The translations under genes and the position numbers were made by a program. Positions 15,782-25,164 of a DNA stretch of 64,000 nucleotides are shown piece by piece (the first letter of the stretch is position 1; the number at the start of each line of letters is the position of its first letter). The notes beneath the pieces were generated by a model. That model was not told where the DNA came from. It saw only the letters and a program-made list of their open reading frames with translations, and did not search any database. The DNA lies in NCBI RefSeq assembly GCF_900103285.1, contig NZ_FNGS01000004.1:291960-355959 (forward strand), written 5' to 3'. The stretch comes from Siphonobacter aquaeclarae. GTDB lineage: Bacteria; Bacteroidota; Bacteroidia; Cytophagales; Spirosomataceae.

Positions 15782-17104
15782 CTAGGTGAAAAAGCGCGTT
15801 ACACCCGGAACAGCAACCGGATACAGACCCTCCGAATTCGGGTTCAGCGGCATCTTGGCGTTCCAGCTGTACTCGGTCGGATGGAGATCGAGACCGGAGT
15901 TGATCGCGGTATCCCAGTCGATAATCTGGCCGGAATACGTTGCCAGGCGACCGAGGATGGAAGTCATGGTCGACTTCGCCCCGTTTTCTGCGTCGGCAAA
16001 CTTGTATTCGCCTTTGGCAACGGCTGCGAACAGCTCGTCGTGTTCAGCCTGGTACGGGTTGTTTTCCGTCTTCTTGTTGAACTGGAACAAGGATTTTCCT
16101 TTGTAATCAACAATCCTGGCGTCGCCGCAAAGAATTTTGCCTTTCGTTCCGATGATGGTTTCGTCCACCTTGGCCCAGGTACCCTTGATGTGGCGGCACT
16201 CTGAGTTGAGGATGGTACCGTCGGCATATTCAAATTCGACGTGGTGGTGATCGAAGATCTCGCCGTAGTCTTTGCCTTTCCGTACTTCACGACCACCCGT
16301 ACCCTTGGCGCGGATGGGGTAACCACCTTTGAACCAGTTGAATACGTCGATGTTGTGAATATGCTGCTCGGTGATGTGGTCGCCGCAAAGCCAGTTGAAA
16401 TAGTACCAGTTACGCATCTGGTATTCCATTTCGGTCTGTCCTTCCTGGCGGGGTTTCACCCATACGCCGTCGTTGTTCCAGTATACGTTACCCGATACGA
16501 TGTCTCCGATCATCGCCTTGTTTTTCAACAGGGCGCGGTAGGAGTTCTGGTAGTGGCGCTGAAGACCTACCACGACGTTCAGTTTTTTCTTCTTAGCTTC
16601 TTCCGCTGCCGCGAGCACTTTCTGAACGCCGGCCGGGTCGGTCGCTACCGGTTTTTCCATGAAAATATGCTTGCCGGCCTTCACCGCTTCTTCGAAGTGG
16701 ATGGGGCGGAATCCCGGAGGCGTTGCCAGGATAACGACGTCGGCCAGGGGAATGGCTTTCTTATACGCATCAAAACCCACGAACTTGTTCTCACCGATGG
16801 CCAGACGATCGGACTTGCCGGATTGGCTCAGGCCTTCGGTGATCTGCTTGAGAGCGCCTTCGAGGCGGTCAGCGAAGGCGTCTGCAATCGCGACGATCTT
16901 CACGTTTTGCTTGGTAGCCAGTGCCTGCATGGCAGCGCCGGTACCACGCCCCCCGCAACCTACCAGGGCAATTTTGATTTCATCGGCAACGGCGGAGTTG
17001 AACAAACTGCCGGCATTGGAAGCCAGCGGAGCGGCAATAAGACCACCTGCGAGCAGTGATCCGGCTTTCACAAAGTCCCTGCGGGATTGGAAATCTTTGT
17101 TCAT
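15782..17104 (-). CDS. Gfo/Idh/MocA-family oxidoreductase, Tat-exported
   Basis: A 440-residue NAD(P)-dependent oxidoreductase. It has a twin-arginine signal (SRRDFVKAGSLLAGGLIAAP) and then a Rossmann domain with VGCGGRGTG at about residue 50. The MEKPVATDP motif, a hallmark of the family, is followed by the C-terminal substrate domain (NWYYFNWLCGDHITEQHIHN). Such exported enzymes usually act on sugars or inositols in the periplasm, pre-loaded with NAD(P). The substrate is unknown. It starts 26 bases after the SUMF1-like gene, probably one operon. Confidence 0.9.
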   Translation of the reverse strand: MNKDFQSRRDFVKAGSLLAGGLIAAPLASNAGSLFNSAVADEIKIALVGCGGRGTGAAMQALATKQNVKIVAIADAFADRLEGALKQITEGLSQSGKSDRLAIGENKFVGFDAYKKAIPLADVVILATPPGFRPIHFEEAVKAGKHIFMEKPVATDPAGVQKVLAAAEEAKKKKLNVVVGLQRHYQNSYRALLKNKAMIGDIVSGNVYWNNDGVWVKPRQEGQTEMEYQMRNWYYFNWLCGDHITEQHIHNIDVFNWFKGGYPIRAKGTGGREVRKGKDYGEIFDHHHVEFEYADGTILNSECRHIKGTWAKVDETIIGTKGKILCGDARIVDYKGKSLFQFNKKTENNPYQAEHDELFAAVAKGEYKFADAENGAKSTMTSILGRLATYSGQIIDWDTAINSGLDLHPTEYSWNAKMPLNPNSEGLYPVAVPGVTRFFT

Positions 17105-17130
17105 GGAACGTATTGGTTTAGAAGATACTG

Positions 17131-18102
17131 TTATTGTTTACCTACCATTTTTTCGAAGAAGGCTTCTGCTTCTTCCTTCGTCGGCTGCTTCACCGGACGT
17201 ACCAGGCGAATACCTACGGCGTCTCCGTCGGTCATCCACCACTTGGAGCGGGGCATCTGCGGGTCGCGCTGGTTCCAGTCTTCCACCTGCGGGAGGCGGT
17301 CGGCACTGCGCAGTTCATCCGACTTGCTCTTGAAACTGCCTCCGCGTGCGGTGTGATACGCCCGCAGGGAAGACCGCTCCACAAAGAAACCGCTCTCGGG
17401 GTGAGCCGACAGCTTCTGGAAATACTGCGGATCGTACATGTCCATCGTCCATTCGGCGACGTTGCCCAGCATGTCATAGAGACCAAAGGCATTCGGCTTT
17501 TTTTGCTTCACCTTGTGATACGCCTCCTTGCTGTTGCTTTCATACCAGGCATACTGCCCGATGGTAGCGGCGGTCACACCGGCCGGATAAGCGGCCTTGC
17601 TGCCGGCGCGGCAGGCATATTCCCATTCAGCTTCTGTCGGAAGACGGTAGAAAATACCCGTTTTCTTCCACAGCCACTTGCAATAGGTCAGCGCCGTATA
17701 GGGCTGCATGGAGTTGGCCGGAAATCCACCCTCCTTGCCCATTCCCCAGGTCAGGTCGATGTACTGGGCCGTCGGACGGGAAACGGCATCCGGTTTTGGC
17801 GCCGCGTCTTTCTCATCAAAACGGAACGGAAAAAACTGATCGTGGGTAATCTCCGTTTCAGACATCCAGAACGGATCTACTTTTACTTTCACCTGCGGCC
17901 CCTCGTCCGGGTGCCGGCCTTTTTCCGATACCGGGCTTCCCATCAGGAACTCGCCGGCCGGAATGGGTACCATCCTGATTTTCACCGGTATTTCCGGAAA
18001 ATCCTGTTCGTAGGGCTTTCCCTGCTCCGCCTGCCCGAAAGCCTGTCCACCAAAAACGGAAAACGCTAAAAGACTGATTGCTGTTCTGGGAAGAAAATTC
18101 AC
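17131..18102 (-). CDS. Secreted SUMF1/formylglycine-enzyme-like domain protein lacking the catalytic cysteines
   Basis: A 323-residue protein with a signal peptide (about 1-23) and one FGE-sulfatase fold. Typical motifs are MVPIPAGEFLMGSP, the RLPTEAEWEYACRAG block, GLYDMLGNVAEW and the terminal GIRLVRP. In true formylglycine-generating enzymes the C-terminal block reads RGGSF followed by a copper-binding cysteine. Here it reads RGGSFKSKSDELRSADR without cysteine, so the protein probably is not an oxidase. No sulfatase gene of the classical CxPxR type is adjacent. The start is GTG. It precedes the Gfo/Idh/MocA gene in the same operon. Confidence 0.87.
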   Translation of the reverse strand: MNFLPRTAISLLAFSVFGGQAFGQAEQGKPYEQDFPEIPVKIRMVPIPAGEFLMGSPVSEKGRHPDEGPQVKVKVDPFWMSETEITHDQFFPFRFDEKDAAPKPDAVSRPTAQYIDLTWGMGKEGGFPANSMQPYTALTYCKWLWKKTGIFYRLPTEAEWEYACRAGSKAAYPAGVTAATIGQYAWYESNSKEAYHKVKQKKPNAFGLYDMLGNVAEWTMDMYDPQYFQKLSAHPESGFFVERSSLRAYHTARGGSFKSKSDELRSADRLPQVEDWNQRDPQMPRSKWWMTDGDAVGIRLVRPVKQPTKEEAEAFFEKMVGKQ

Positions 18103-18174
18103 AAGAGTTAGAGTAAGTTAAGTGAATAACGCGTGAAATGTTTGGTAATCATATTAGAAAAAAAGGGATAAAAA

Positions 18175-19164
18175 CTACTCTTCCAGACCGAACTTTTTGA
18201 ATCCGGCCGACCAGGTTTTCATCCCTTTTTCCGTGTTTTCGAGGATCAGAACCTGCGCTTTTTCCCGTTCAGCGAGACGGATAGCCTTCTCCGGCGGCAG
18301 CATGTAGCAGGCGGTTGAGAGCCAGTCGGCTGTTGCGGCATCGCGTGCCACGATCGTCACCTGCCGTTTGTACCCCAACCCCAGACCGGTTTCGGGAGAA
18401 ACGATATGTGCATAGCTTTTTCCATCGATGATCACGGCCTGATAGGCGTCGCCGGAGGTTGAAATACCTTCGGACTCCAGCGGGAGGTACTTTTCCAGCA
18501 ACTCGCCGTTGGTCCCGGGTATCTCAATGCCGATTTTCCATTTTTCAGCGCCGTGACTTTTGCCGACGGCCATATTACCAGCCGCGTCACACAGCGTTTC
18601 AGGGAAACCCTGTCTTTCCATTTCTTCCAGCATCCGCTGCGCCGCATACCCTTTGCCAATGGCGCCGAGATCCAGGCGGGTACCCGGCCGTTGAAGGCTA
18701 ACGGTATTGTTTTTCAGGATCATATACCGAGATCCTACGGTTGCCAGCGCTTTTTTCAACACCTCCGGTTCGGGCAGCTTCCGGCTTTTCCGGGACGTCC
18801 TCCAGAGCTGGGTCAGTTGCCCGACGGTCACATCAAACGTACCCTCACTCCGCTCCCAGGCCATTTTCGATTGCGCCAGTATCTCCTGCAGCGCCGGAGA
18901 TACCGGTATGAAACGACCGCTTCCGGCCGTCGCATTCAGCCGGCTCAGTTCTGATTCCGGCAGGTAGTCGCTGAAAATCAGGTTCAGCGAATCCACCAGG
19001 CGGAAGGCACGGGCGGCAGCGCCGGCAGCGGCGGCAGAATCCGTCGACCAGGTCTGCACCGTAAACAGTGAGCCCATTTTCGGCTGGCGGAATACCCATT
19101 TCTTCGATTGGGCCATTCCCTGAGCAGCTGTCAGCAGCAGCAGCGGTAGCAGCAGACGGCGCAT
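18175..19164 (-). CDS. apbE: FAD:protein FMN transferase
   Basis: Attaches FMN covalently to Ser/Thr of target flavoproteins such as NqrB, NqrC or RnfG. The 329-residue protein has a cleavable signal peptide (1-19) and the ApbE motifs: FDVTVGQLTQLW, TRLDLGAIGKGYAA (Mg/FAD site) and ISTSGDAYQAV, followed by YAHIVSPETG. The final TADWLSTACYML motif is also present. The stop of murE and the start of apbE share base 19164, so the two are cotranscribed, although the functions are not linked. No target flavoprotein is in the window. Confidence 0.92.
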   Translation of the reverse strand: MRRLLLPLLLLTAAQGMAQSKKWVFRQPKMGSLFTVQTWSTDSAAAAGAAARAFRLVDSLNLIFSDYLPESELSRLNATAGSGRFIPVSPALQEILAQSKMAWERSEGTFDVTVGQLTQLWRTSRKSRKLPEPEVLKKALATVGSRYMILKNNTVSLQRPGTRLDLGAIGKGYAAQRMLEEMERQGFPETLCDAAGNMAVGKSHGAEKWKIGIEIPGTNGELLEKYLPLESEGISTSGDAYQAVIIDGKSYAHIVSPETGLGLGYKRQVTIVARDAATADWLSTACYMLPPEKAIRLAEREKAQVLILENTEKGMKTWSAGFKKFGLEE

Positions 19165-20618
19165 CAGTGTCCGGAAAAAGCCAGGCGAAGTTCTTCCCGG
19201 TCGTCAAAGTGATTCTTCACCCCCTTTACCTCCTGATAGGTTTCGTGGCCCTTTCCGGCAACGAGGATGACGTCATGCGACTGCGCCAGCAATACCGCGC
19301 GGCGGATCGCTTCATGCCGATCCGGTAATATCTCCACTACGGCAGCCGTCTGCGCCGGAATACCCTTTTCCATATCGGCCAGAATAGCCAGCGGGTCTTC
19401 GTTCCGCGGATTATCCGACGTCAGAATCACCCGATCTGCATACTGGCAGGCGATTTTGGCCATTTCCGGGCGTTTGGTCGCATCGCGGTTACCCCCGCAA
19501 CCGACTACCGTGATGATCTGCTCATTCCCCTGCCGGAGCTCGGAAATGGTCTCGAGTACGTTTTTCAGCGCATCGGGCGTATGCGCATAATCCACAATTC
19601 CGACGATATGTTCGGGGGAGATTACCTGCTCAAAACGGCCCGGAGGCGGCTGCAGGCCCGAAAGCTGGGTCAGTACCTCGCCGGGCTCCTCGCCGAGCAG
19701 GCAGGCTGCGCCGTAAACGCCGAGCAGGTTATAGGCGTTGAAATTTCCGATCAGTTGGAAATGTACCTGCTGGCTGTCGATTTCCATTTCCAGGCCGAAA
19801 ATAGAGTCCGAAAGCAGGCGGCCCCGGAAGCTGGCGCCGGTTTCCAGGGAGTAGGTTTCCCGTCGGGCGACGGTATTCTGCACCATCACCCGGCCGCGCG
19901 GGTCGTCCACATTAACCAGCGCAAAGGCCTGTTTCGGCAGTTGATCGAAAAAGCCCTTTTTGGCCTTGATATAGGCGTCGAACGTTTTGTGGAAATCCAG
20001 GTGATCGTGGGTGATATTCGTGAAAATACCCCCGGCAAACTGCAAACCCGCGATCCGCTCCTGCACAACGGCATGAGACGATACTTCCATGAAGACATGC
20101 GTACAGCCGCGATTCACCATCTGCGCGAGCAGGGCATTGAGCGAGAGGGAATCCGGAGTAGTATGGGTAGACGGGATAACTTCGTCCTCAATCTGGTTCT
20201 GTACCGTCGAGATAAGCCCGCACCGGTGGCCCAGCGCCCGGAAAAGGCGGAAAAGCAGGGTGACGGTCGTGGTTTTGCCGTTCGTACCCGTCACGCCCAC
20301 GAGCTGAAGTTTTGACGAGGGCTGCCCATGAAAATTGGCAGCGGCGAATCCCATTGCCCGGGCGGCATCCGCCGTCTGGATATAGGTGACGCCGTCCTGC
20401 AAAACCTCCGGCATCGTTTCACACAGAATAGCCGAAGCCCCTGATTCGATGGCTTTGGGGATAAAGGCGTGTCCGTCGACCTGCGTCCCCGGAATAGCGA
20501 TAAAGAGGCTGCCCGGCTCAACCCGCCGGGAATCAAAGGTAATGGACCGGATATCCTGGTCGGTGGAACCAGCTACCGCTTCGAGCGATACCTTATAGAG
20601 AAGATCCTTGAGGAGCAT
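19164..20618 (-). CDS. murE: UDP-N-acetylmuramoyl-L-alanyl-D-glutamate--2,6-diaminopimelate ligase
   Basis: Adds the third residue of the peptidoglycan stem peptide, in the cytoplasm, using ATP. The 484-residue Mur ligase has the ATP loop GVTGTNGKTTT (108-118), the central domain with EVSSHAVVQERIAG, and the C-terminal DNPR motif (402-405), which marks meso-diaminopimelate rather than lysine specificity. It lies about 26 kb from rsmH-ftsL-ftsI (46417-49965), so the division and cell-wall cluster is broken here. It has its own good promoter and is followed by apbE. Confidence 0.96.
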   Translation of the reverse strand: MLLKDLLYKVSLEAVAGSTDQDIRSITFDSRRVEPGSLFIAIPGTQVDGHAFIPKAIESGASAILCETMPEVLQDGVTYIQTADAARAMGFAAANFHGQPSSKLQLVGVTGTNGKTTTVTLLFRLFRALGHRCGLISTVQNQIEDEVIPSTHTTPDSLSLNALLAQMVNRGCTHVFMEVSSHAVVQERIAGLQFAGGIFTNITHDHLDFHKTFDAYIKAKKGFFDQLPKQAFALVNVDDPRGRVMVQNTVARRETYSLETGASFRGRLLSDSIFGLEMEIDSQQVHFQLIGNFNAYNLLGVYGAACLLGEEPGEVLTQLSGLQPPPGRFEQVISPEHIVGIVDYAHTPDALKNVLETISELRQGNEQIITVVGCGGNRDATKRPEMAKIACQYADRVILTSDNPRNEDPLAILADMEKGIPAQTAAVVEILPDRHEAIRRAVLLAQSHDVILVAGKGHETYQEVKGVKNHFDDREELRLAFSGH

Positions 20619-20644
20619 AAAAAAGCCCGTAATGGTGCGTGGTT

Positions 20645-20674
20645 CAAAATTAAGGAGCCTGCTCCATATTCAAA
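20645..20674 (-). promoter_or_regulatory. Promoter of murE-apbE
   Basis: Minus strand TTTG (20671-20674), 18-base spacer, TAATTTTG (20645-20652), both exact. It lies 26 bases before the murE ATG and back-to-back with the baiN promoter. Confidence 0.75.
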
Positions 20675-20709
20675 GCTCCCGTTTTACGGAAGTGAAGCAT
20701 CCCGCTTCC

Positions 20710-20717
20710 TACCTTTG
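20710..20717 (+). promoter_or_regulatory. -7 element of the BaiN-type gene
   Basis: TACCTTTG, exact match, ending 11 bases before the ATG at 20729, so the leader would be only a few bases long. Confidence 0.55.
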
Positions 20718-20728
20718 CGTTTCGAATC

Positions 20729-21943
20729 ATGAAACACACCATTGCCATTATCGGAGGCGGGGCTGCGGGGTTCTTCGGAGCGATCGCGGCAGCCACGACT
20801 TTTCCGGACGCCCGCGTCGTCCTCTTTGAAAAAGGAAAGCATGTATTGGGGAAAGTCAAGGTTTCCGGCGGAGGCCGCTGCAACGTCACCAACGCTGCGC
20901 CCACCCTCGCGGAGCTGCTGAAGGGATATCCGCGGGGCGCCCGCTTTCTCAAACAGCTGTTTCCCCGTTTTTCCAATCAGGATACCATCCGCTGGTTTGC
21001 CGAACGGGGCGTGGAGCTGAAAACCGAGCCGGATGGCCGCCTGTTTCCGGTCACGGACTCTTCCTGGACCATTATCGACTGCCTGCAGCGGGAAGCCCGG
21101 AAAGCCGGGGTGGAAATCCGCCTGTCGGAAGGTATCCGACGACTGGAACCGAAAGACGACCGCTTTGAACTCACCACCACAGAAGGAGCTTTTACGGCTA
21201 CCCGCGTCCTGATCACCACGGGCGGGCATCCGCAACCTGATGGGTACGAGTGGCTTACACGACTGGGTATTCAAACAGAATCGCCTGTTCCGTCGCTGTT
21301 TACCTTCAACAGCCCGACGTCATTTTTGCGGGAATTACCCGGCGTATCGGTCCCGGATGCGCTTGTACGCATTGCGGGAACTTCGTTTCAATACAGTGGC
21401 CCGCTGCTCGTCACCCACTGGGGTCTCAGCGGTCCGGCGGTACTGAAACTCTCTGCATTTGCCGCCCGGGAGCTCGCCGCCGGCGGCTATCGCTTTCAGT
21501 GCCTGGTCAACTGGACGGGTGAAAAACCGGAGGCCGCACGCGAACAACTCGAACTATTCCGGAAAACAAATGCGGGCAAACAACTGGGTACCGTTGCACC
21601 GTTTGGGTTGCCGAACCGCCTGTGGCGCGCGTTTCTCGCCGAATCCGGTAACCGGGAGGAGATGCGCTGGAGCGACCTGACCGGCAAGCCTTTCCACAAA
21701 CTGCATGAAACACTGACCAATGCTGTTTTTCAGGTAGAAGGAAAGACGACGTTCAAGGAAGAATTTGTTACCTGCGGAGGCGTATCGCTATCCGATATTG
21801 ATCCGAAAACCCTGCAGCATAAAAAAATCCCCGGCCTGTTTTTTGCCGGGGAAGTCCTGGATATCGACGGAATCACGGGCGGATTCAATTTTCAGGCGGC
21901 GTGGACAACGGCCTATATCGCCGGATTATCCATCGGTCTGTAA
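20729..21943 (+). CDS. FAD-dependent oxidoreductase, HI0933/BaiN family
   Basis: A 404-residue flavoprotein of the HI0933 (YhiN/BaiN) family. The N-terminal FAD site is IIGGGAAGFFGAIAAA, followed by the family motif KVKVSGGGRCNVTN and the C-terminal FFAGEVLDIDGITGGFNFQAAW, which closes the FAD site. Reactions are poorly known for most members; a gut homologue acts on bile acids, which is not a reason to assign that here. It is transcribed divergently from murE and ends five bases from the convergent DUF983 gene. Confidence 0.9.
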   Translation: MKHTIAIIGGGAAGFFGAIAAATTFPDARVVLFEKGKHVLGKVKVSGGGRCNVTNAAPTLAELLKGYPRGARFLKQLFPRFSNQDTIRWFAERGVELKTEPDGRLFPVTDSSWTIIDCLQREARKAGVEIRLSEGIRRLEPKDDRFELTTTEGAFTATRVLITTGGHPQPDGYEWLTRLGIQTESPVPSLFTFNSPTSFLRELPGVSVPDALVRIAGTSFQYSGPLLVTHWGLSGPAVLKLSAFAARELAAGGYRFQCLVNWTGEKPEAAREQLELFRKTNAGKQLGTVAPFGLPNRLWRAFLAESGNREEMRWSDLTGKPFHKLHETLTNAVFQVEGKTTFKEEFVTCGGVSLSDIDPKTLQHKKIPGLFFAGEVLDIDGITGGFNFQAAWTTAYIAGLSIGL

Positions 21944-21947
21944 AAGA

Positions 21948-22346
21948 TTATTCGTCGGGGTGATGCAGTTTTTCGGGGTGTTCTTCATACCCAACTCCCG
22001 AAAACAGGTAGATATACAGAATACGCGACGCCCGGAAGGTAAACGGCACGGAAAGCAGAATCAGCCCGACCGATACCAGGATATATACCCAGGGCGACGG
22101 ATCATCGAAGAAATTGAACAGCACAAATGCCGTGATCAGGATAATACCCGTCGTCAGGGCATAGCTGACATACATCGCTCCGATAAAGAAGCCCGGCTCC
22201 CGCTCGTACCGCATGCCGCAATGCGGGCAGTACTTCGGCATCTGGTCGAACTTCGTGACTTTCCACCACGGATAGGTGAATAATTTTCCCTCCCGGCAGC
22301 GGGGACAACGCCCGCTGGCAAGTGCGTCCGGCAAACTTCTGCCCAT
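21948..22346 (-). CDS. DUF983 zinc-ribbon membrane protein
   Basis: A 132-residue protein with a four-cysteine zinc ribbon (CPRCREGKLF and CPHCGMRYE) at residues 14-45, then two or three transmembrane helices, the standard DUF983 layout. The function is unknown; family members are common in Bacteroidota and Alphaproteobacteria. It follows the sulfur operon at a distance of 77 bases on the same strand, and a TAAACTTG element (one base off consensus) at 22375-22382 suggests its own promoter. Confidence 0.88.
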   Translation of the reverse strand: MGRSLPDALASGRCPRCREGKLFTYPWWKVTKFDQMPKYCPHCGMRYEREPGFFIGAMYVSYALTTGIILITAFVLFNFFDDPSPWVYILVSVGLILLSVPFTFRASRILYIYLFSGVGYEEHPEKLHHPDE

Positions 22347-22423
22347 ATTCTGACGTGTTTAGTTGACTATCGCTGCAAGTTTACAGGTAACCCGTTGCGA
22401 AATGCCATGACCAAAATCAATTC

Positions 22424-22891
22424 CTAGGGGAGATACTTCCGCAGCGCTCCATAAGCCCAGGTACCGGCAATCGCCGATAAGAGGGTGACAATCACCACAC
22501 TATACCCTGCGCCAATCTGCGCGAAGAGCGGTCCCGGACAAGCGCCGGTAAGCGCCCAGCCGAAGCCAAAAAGTAATCCTCCGTAAACCTGCCCCGGCTG
22601 GAATACCTTCGGCGCGATGGCTATCGGCTCGCCCGTAATGGCTTTCACCCGGAATTTCTTCAGCAGAAAAACGGAAATCATACCGGTAACGACCGCCGAA
22701 CCGATTACGCCATACATGTGAAAGCTGGTAAACCGGAACATTTCCTGAATCCGGAACCAGGAGACAATCTCCGCTTTCACAAAGACAATACCAAACAGTA
22801 CACCTACCAGCCCATACGGCAGGTGGGTACGCAGCAAAAAGGTACTTCCCTTTTCCTGCACGGGGCTGAATTCTTCAACGGTTGTTTTCAT
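22424..22891 (-). CDS. YeeE/YedE half-transporter, second subunit (DUF6691 type)
   Basis: A 155-residue membrane protein with four predicted helices and the signature FGFGWALTGACPGPLFAQIG, the C-terminal half of YeeE/YedE (PF04143) sulfur-compound transporters. Family members such as thermophilic YeeE carry thiosulfate through a cysteine path; the Cys in GACPG matches. The start MKTTVEEF is chosen because it overlaps the stop of the upstream half by four bases (ATGA); the longer open frame to 23083 lies inside that gene. Confidence 0.88.
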   Translation of the reverse strand: MKTTVEEFSPVQEKGSTFLLRTHLPYGLVGVLFGIVFVKAEIVSWFRIQEMFRFTSFHMYGVIGSAVVTGMISVFLLKKFRVKAITGEPIAIAPKVFQPGQVYGGLLFGFGWALTGACPGPLFAQIGAGYSVVIVTLLSAIAGTWAYGALRKYLP

Positions 22892-23448
22892 TTCAACAGG
22901 AAAGGAAGTCCGAACCAGGTCATCAGCAAGCCGCCGACCATAAAACTGACTGTCGCTACGAGCGACGGCCATTGCAAATTGGAAAGTCCCATGATGGCGT
23001 GGCCGGAAGTACATCCGCCTGCCCAGCGCGTTCCGAAACCTACCAGAAAACCACCGACTACCGTCACAACTAATCCCCTCCACGTCAAGATGTTAGACCA
23101 GCTAAACAGGTCTTCCGGCAATAATCCCCGGAAATCGGAAACATGCAGCGCAGCGAGATCTTCCTTTGTTTGCGGCGCAATCACCAGCGGATCCGGGTTG
23201 GGCAGTAACAGCACCGCCAGGATACCGCCGAGGAAGATTCCCCCGACAAAAAAGAGGTTCCAACGCTCCCGTTTCCAGTCGTACTGAAAGAACGACAACC
23301 CGGCCGGGAAACAGGCCGCGCAAATATGGCGAAGCGAGGAAGAGATGCCGAAGGCCTTATTTCCGAGCAAAAGCAGCGTCGGTACCGTGAGACCGATCAG
23401 CGGCCCCGCCACATACCAGGGCCAGGGCCGGGAGAGCCATTCTATCAT
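22888..23448 (-). CDS. YeeE/YedE half-transporter, first subunit
   Basis: A 186-residue membrane protein with the N-terminal YeeE/YedE half, including the cysteine motif [21 protein letters not shown]. With the next gene it makes a complete split transporter for thiosulfate or a related sulfur species. The start [13 protein letters not shown] lies two bases after the stop of the MBL-rhodanese gene. An in-frame ATG seven codons upstream would overlap that gene and is less likely. Membership of the ArsR-controlled operon supports a role in sulfane sulfur uptake or export. Confidence 0.88.
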   Translation of the reverse strand: MIEWLSRPWPWYVAGPLIGLTVPTLLLLGNKAFGISSSLRHICAACFPAGLSFFQYDWKRERWNLFFVGGIFLGGILAVLLLPNPDPLVIAPQTKEDLAALHVSDFRGLLPEDLFSWSNILTWRGLVVTVVGGFLVGFGTRWAGGCTSGHAIMGLSNLQWPSLVATVSFMVGGLLMTWFGLPFLLK

Positions 23449-23450
23449 GG

Positions 23451-24854
23451 TTATTTTGAGTTTTGGCAAACAAAAGCGGTCTTGGGGACCTCCGTCTTCG
23501 CGATGGCGCCAAATCCGCCGGCAATATCCACGACGCGATCCACCCCGCGGGATTTCAGAATCGAAGCCGCGATCATCGACCGGTAGCCGCCGGCACAGTG
23601 TACATACACCGGCTTGTCAGACGGAAACAGTTCCATGTGTTCGCTCAGGTACGCCAGGGGTACGTTTTCGGCGCCTTCGACGTGCTCGGCTTCGTATTCG
23701 GAACCCTTGCGTACGTCGCGGACGACCAGCTTCCCGGCCTCATAGCGGCGGGCAAACTCCTCTGCCGGAATCGACTCGATGTGATCCGTTTCACGACCGG
23801 CTGCTTTCCAGGCGTCAAATCCGCCTTCGAGGTACCCCAGTACCTGGTCATAACCCACGCGCGACAGTCGTGTGATGACTTCTTCTTCCCGTCCGGGCGT
23901 CGCTACCAGCAAAATGGGCTGGTTGATATCCGTGATCAGGGTTCCGACCCAGGGAGCAAAATCTCCGTCGATCCCGATGTTGATGCTCCGGGGGATGAAG
24001 CCGTCTTTGAATTCCTGCGGTTTCCGGGTATCGATGACGAGGGCGCCGTGTTCATTGGCTATCTGCTCAAAGGCGTCCGGTGACAAGGGGTGATTTCCCC
24101 GTTTCATTACCTCCCCGATCGACTCGACGCCCATTTTGTTAAGGCGTACGTTTTCCGGGAAATAAGCCGGCGGCGGCGTGAGCCCGTCCGTTACCGCAGC
24201 GATAAACTGCTCCTTCGTCTGCGGCTGCAAGGCATAGTTGGTTTCCTTCTGATGGCCGAGGGTATCGAATGTTTCCTTTGCCATGTTTTTACCGCAGGCA
24301 GAACCGGCGCCGTGAGCCGGGTAGACGATCACGTCGTCCGGAAGAGGTAACAGCTTATTCCGAAGTGAGTCGAAGAGGTAACCGGCGAGGTCTTCCATCG
24401 TCAGATCGGCCTTTTGGGCAAGATCCGGTCGGCCTACATCTCCGATAAACAGGGTATCTCCGGTGAAGACGGCCTTCCCGCGACCGTTTTCGTCCAATAA
24501 CAAAAAACAGGTCGACTCCATGGTATGCCCCGGAGTATGCAACACCCGGATGGTATAGTTACCGAGGGGAAATTCCTGTCCGTCAGCCGCCACAATCGCT
24601 TCAAAAGCAGGGTTGGCCTTCGGTCCGTAAATAATCGGCGCACCGGTTTTGGCGGCGAGTTCTACGTGACCGGAGACGAAATCGGCATGAAAGTGGGTTT
24701 CGAAAATGTATTTGATAGTCGCCTTATTCCGGGCAGCCTTGCCGACGTATGTCTGCGCATCCCGCAGCGGATCGATCACCGCCGCTTCGTTGCCCACCTG
24801 GATGTAGTAGGCGCCCTGCGCGAGGCAGCCGGTATAAATCTGTTCAATGATCAT
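23451..24854 (-). CDS. MBL-fold persulfide dioxygenase-like protein with two rhodanese domains
   Basis: A 467-residue enzyme of the ETHE1/BLH type. The beta-lactamase-fold domain (1-240) has [23 protein letters not shown] and [15 protein letters not shown], which hold the mononuclear iron. It should oxidise glutathione or protein persulfide to sulfite. The first rhodanese domain (about 265-360) has no cysteine at its active loop ([11 protein letters not shown]) and is probably structural. The second (about 370-467) has VHCAGGYRS with the catalytic cysteine and can transfer sulfane sulfur. The start overlaps the thioredoxin stop by four bases; a longer open frame upstream is rejected because it would cross that gene. 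Confidence 0.93.
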   Translation of the reverse strand: MIIEQIYTGCLAQGAYYIQVGNEAAVIDPLRDAQTYVGKAARNKATIKYIFETHFHADFVSGHVELAAKTGAPIIYGPKANPAFEAIVAADGQEFPLGNYTIRVLHTPGHTMESTCFLLLDENGRGKAVFTGDTLFIGDVGRPDLAQKADLTMEDLAGYLFDSLRNKLLPLPDDVIVYPAHGAGSACGKNMAKETFDTLGHQKETNYALQPQTKEQFIAAVTDGLTPPPAYFPENVRLNKMGVESIGEVMKRGNHPLSPDAFEQIANEHGALVIDTRKPQEFKDGFIPRSINIGIDGDFAPWVGTLITDINQPILLVATPGREEEVITRLSRVGYDQVLGYLEGGFDAWKAAGRETDHIESIPAEEFARRYEAGKLVVRDVRKGSEYEAEHVEGAENVPLAYLSEHMELFPSDKPVYVHCAGGYRSMIAASILKSRGVDRVVDIAGGFGAIAKTEVPKTAFVCQNSK

Positions 24855-25159
24855 GACGGGAGGGTATGTTGATGAACAATCGATTCCAGTTGCGGGGCCG
24901 TCAGCGCGCCGGATTGCCGCCACAGCAGACGTCCCTGCTGATAGAGGGCAAGCGTCGGTACCGACCGCACCTGTAATTGTGTAGCAAGGGCGGGATTTTT
25001 GTCAATGTCAATCTTGACCACCGTGAGGTTTTCGCCCATTTTGTCCTTCAGTGCCTTCAGATGCGGGGCCATCATTTTGCAGGGGCCGCACCATTCAGCG
25101 AAAAAGTCGATCAGGACCGGCTTTTCAGATTGGATCAGTTGTTGAAAATTTCCGTTCAT
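24851..25159 (-). CDS. Thioredoxin, CGPC type
   Basis: A 102-residue thioredoxin with the classical WCGPCK site (C24, C27) and cis-proline motif SVPTLALYQQGR. It lacks a signal peptide and is cytoplasmic. In this operon it can reduce persulfide intermediates released by the rhodanese domain or the sulfur sensor. It begins five bases after the stop of the second thioredoxin-like gene, and shares the same MNG.F...IQS start, so the two are tandem duplicates. Confidence 0.92.
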   Translation of the reverse strand: MNGNFQQLIQSEKPVLIDFFAEWCGPCKMMAPHLKALKDKMGENLTVVKIDIDKNPALATQLQVRSVPTLALYQQGRLLWRQSGALTAPQLESIVHQHTLPS

Positions 25160-25164
25160 GGCGA

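Noticed and set aside
22892-23083. Long N-terminal extension of the second YeeE half
   Set aside because: The extension is the shadow of the first YeeE half in another frame; the ATGA overlap gives the proper start.
24855-24923. N-terminal extension of the MBL-rhodanese gene
   Set aside because: It overlaps the thioredoxin coding region; the internal ATG at 24854 has the usual [13 protein letters not shown] start.
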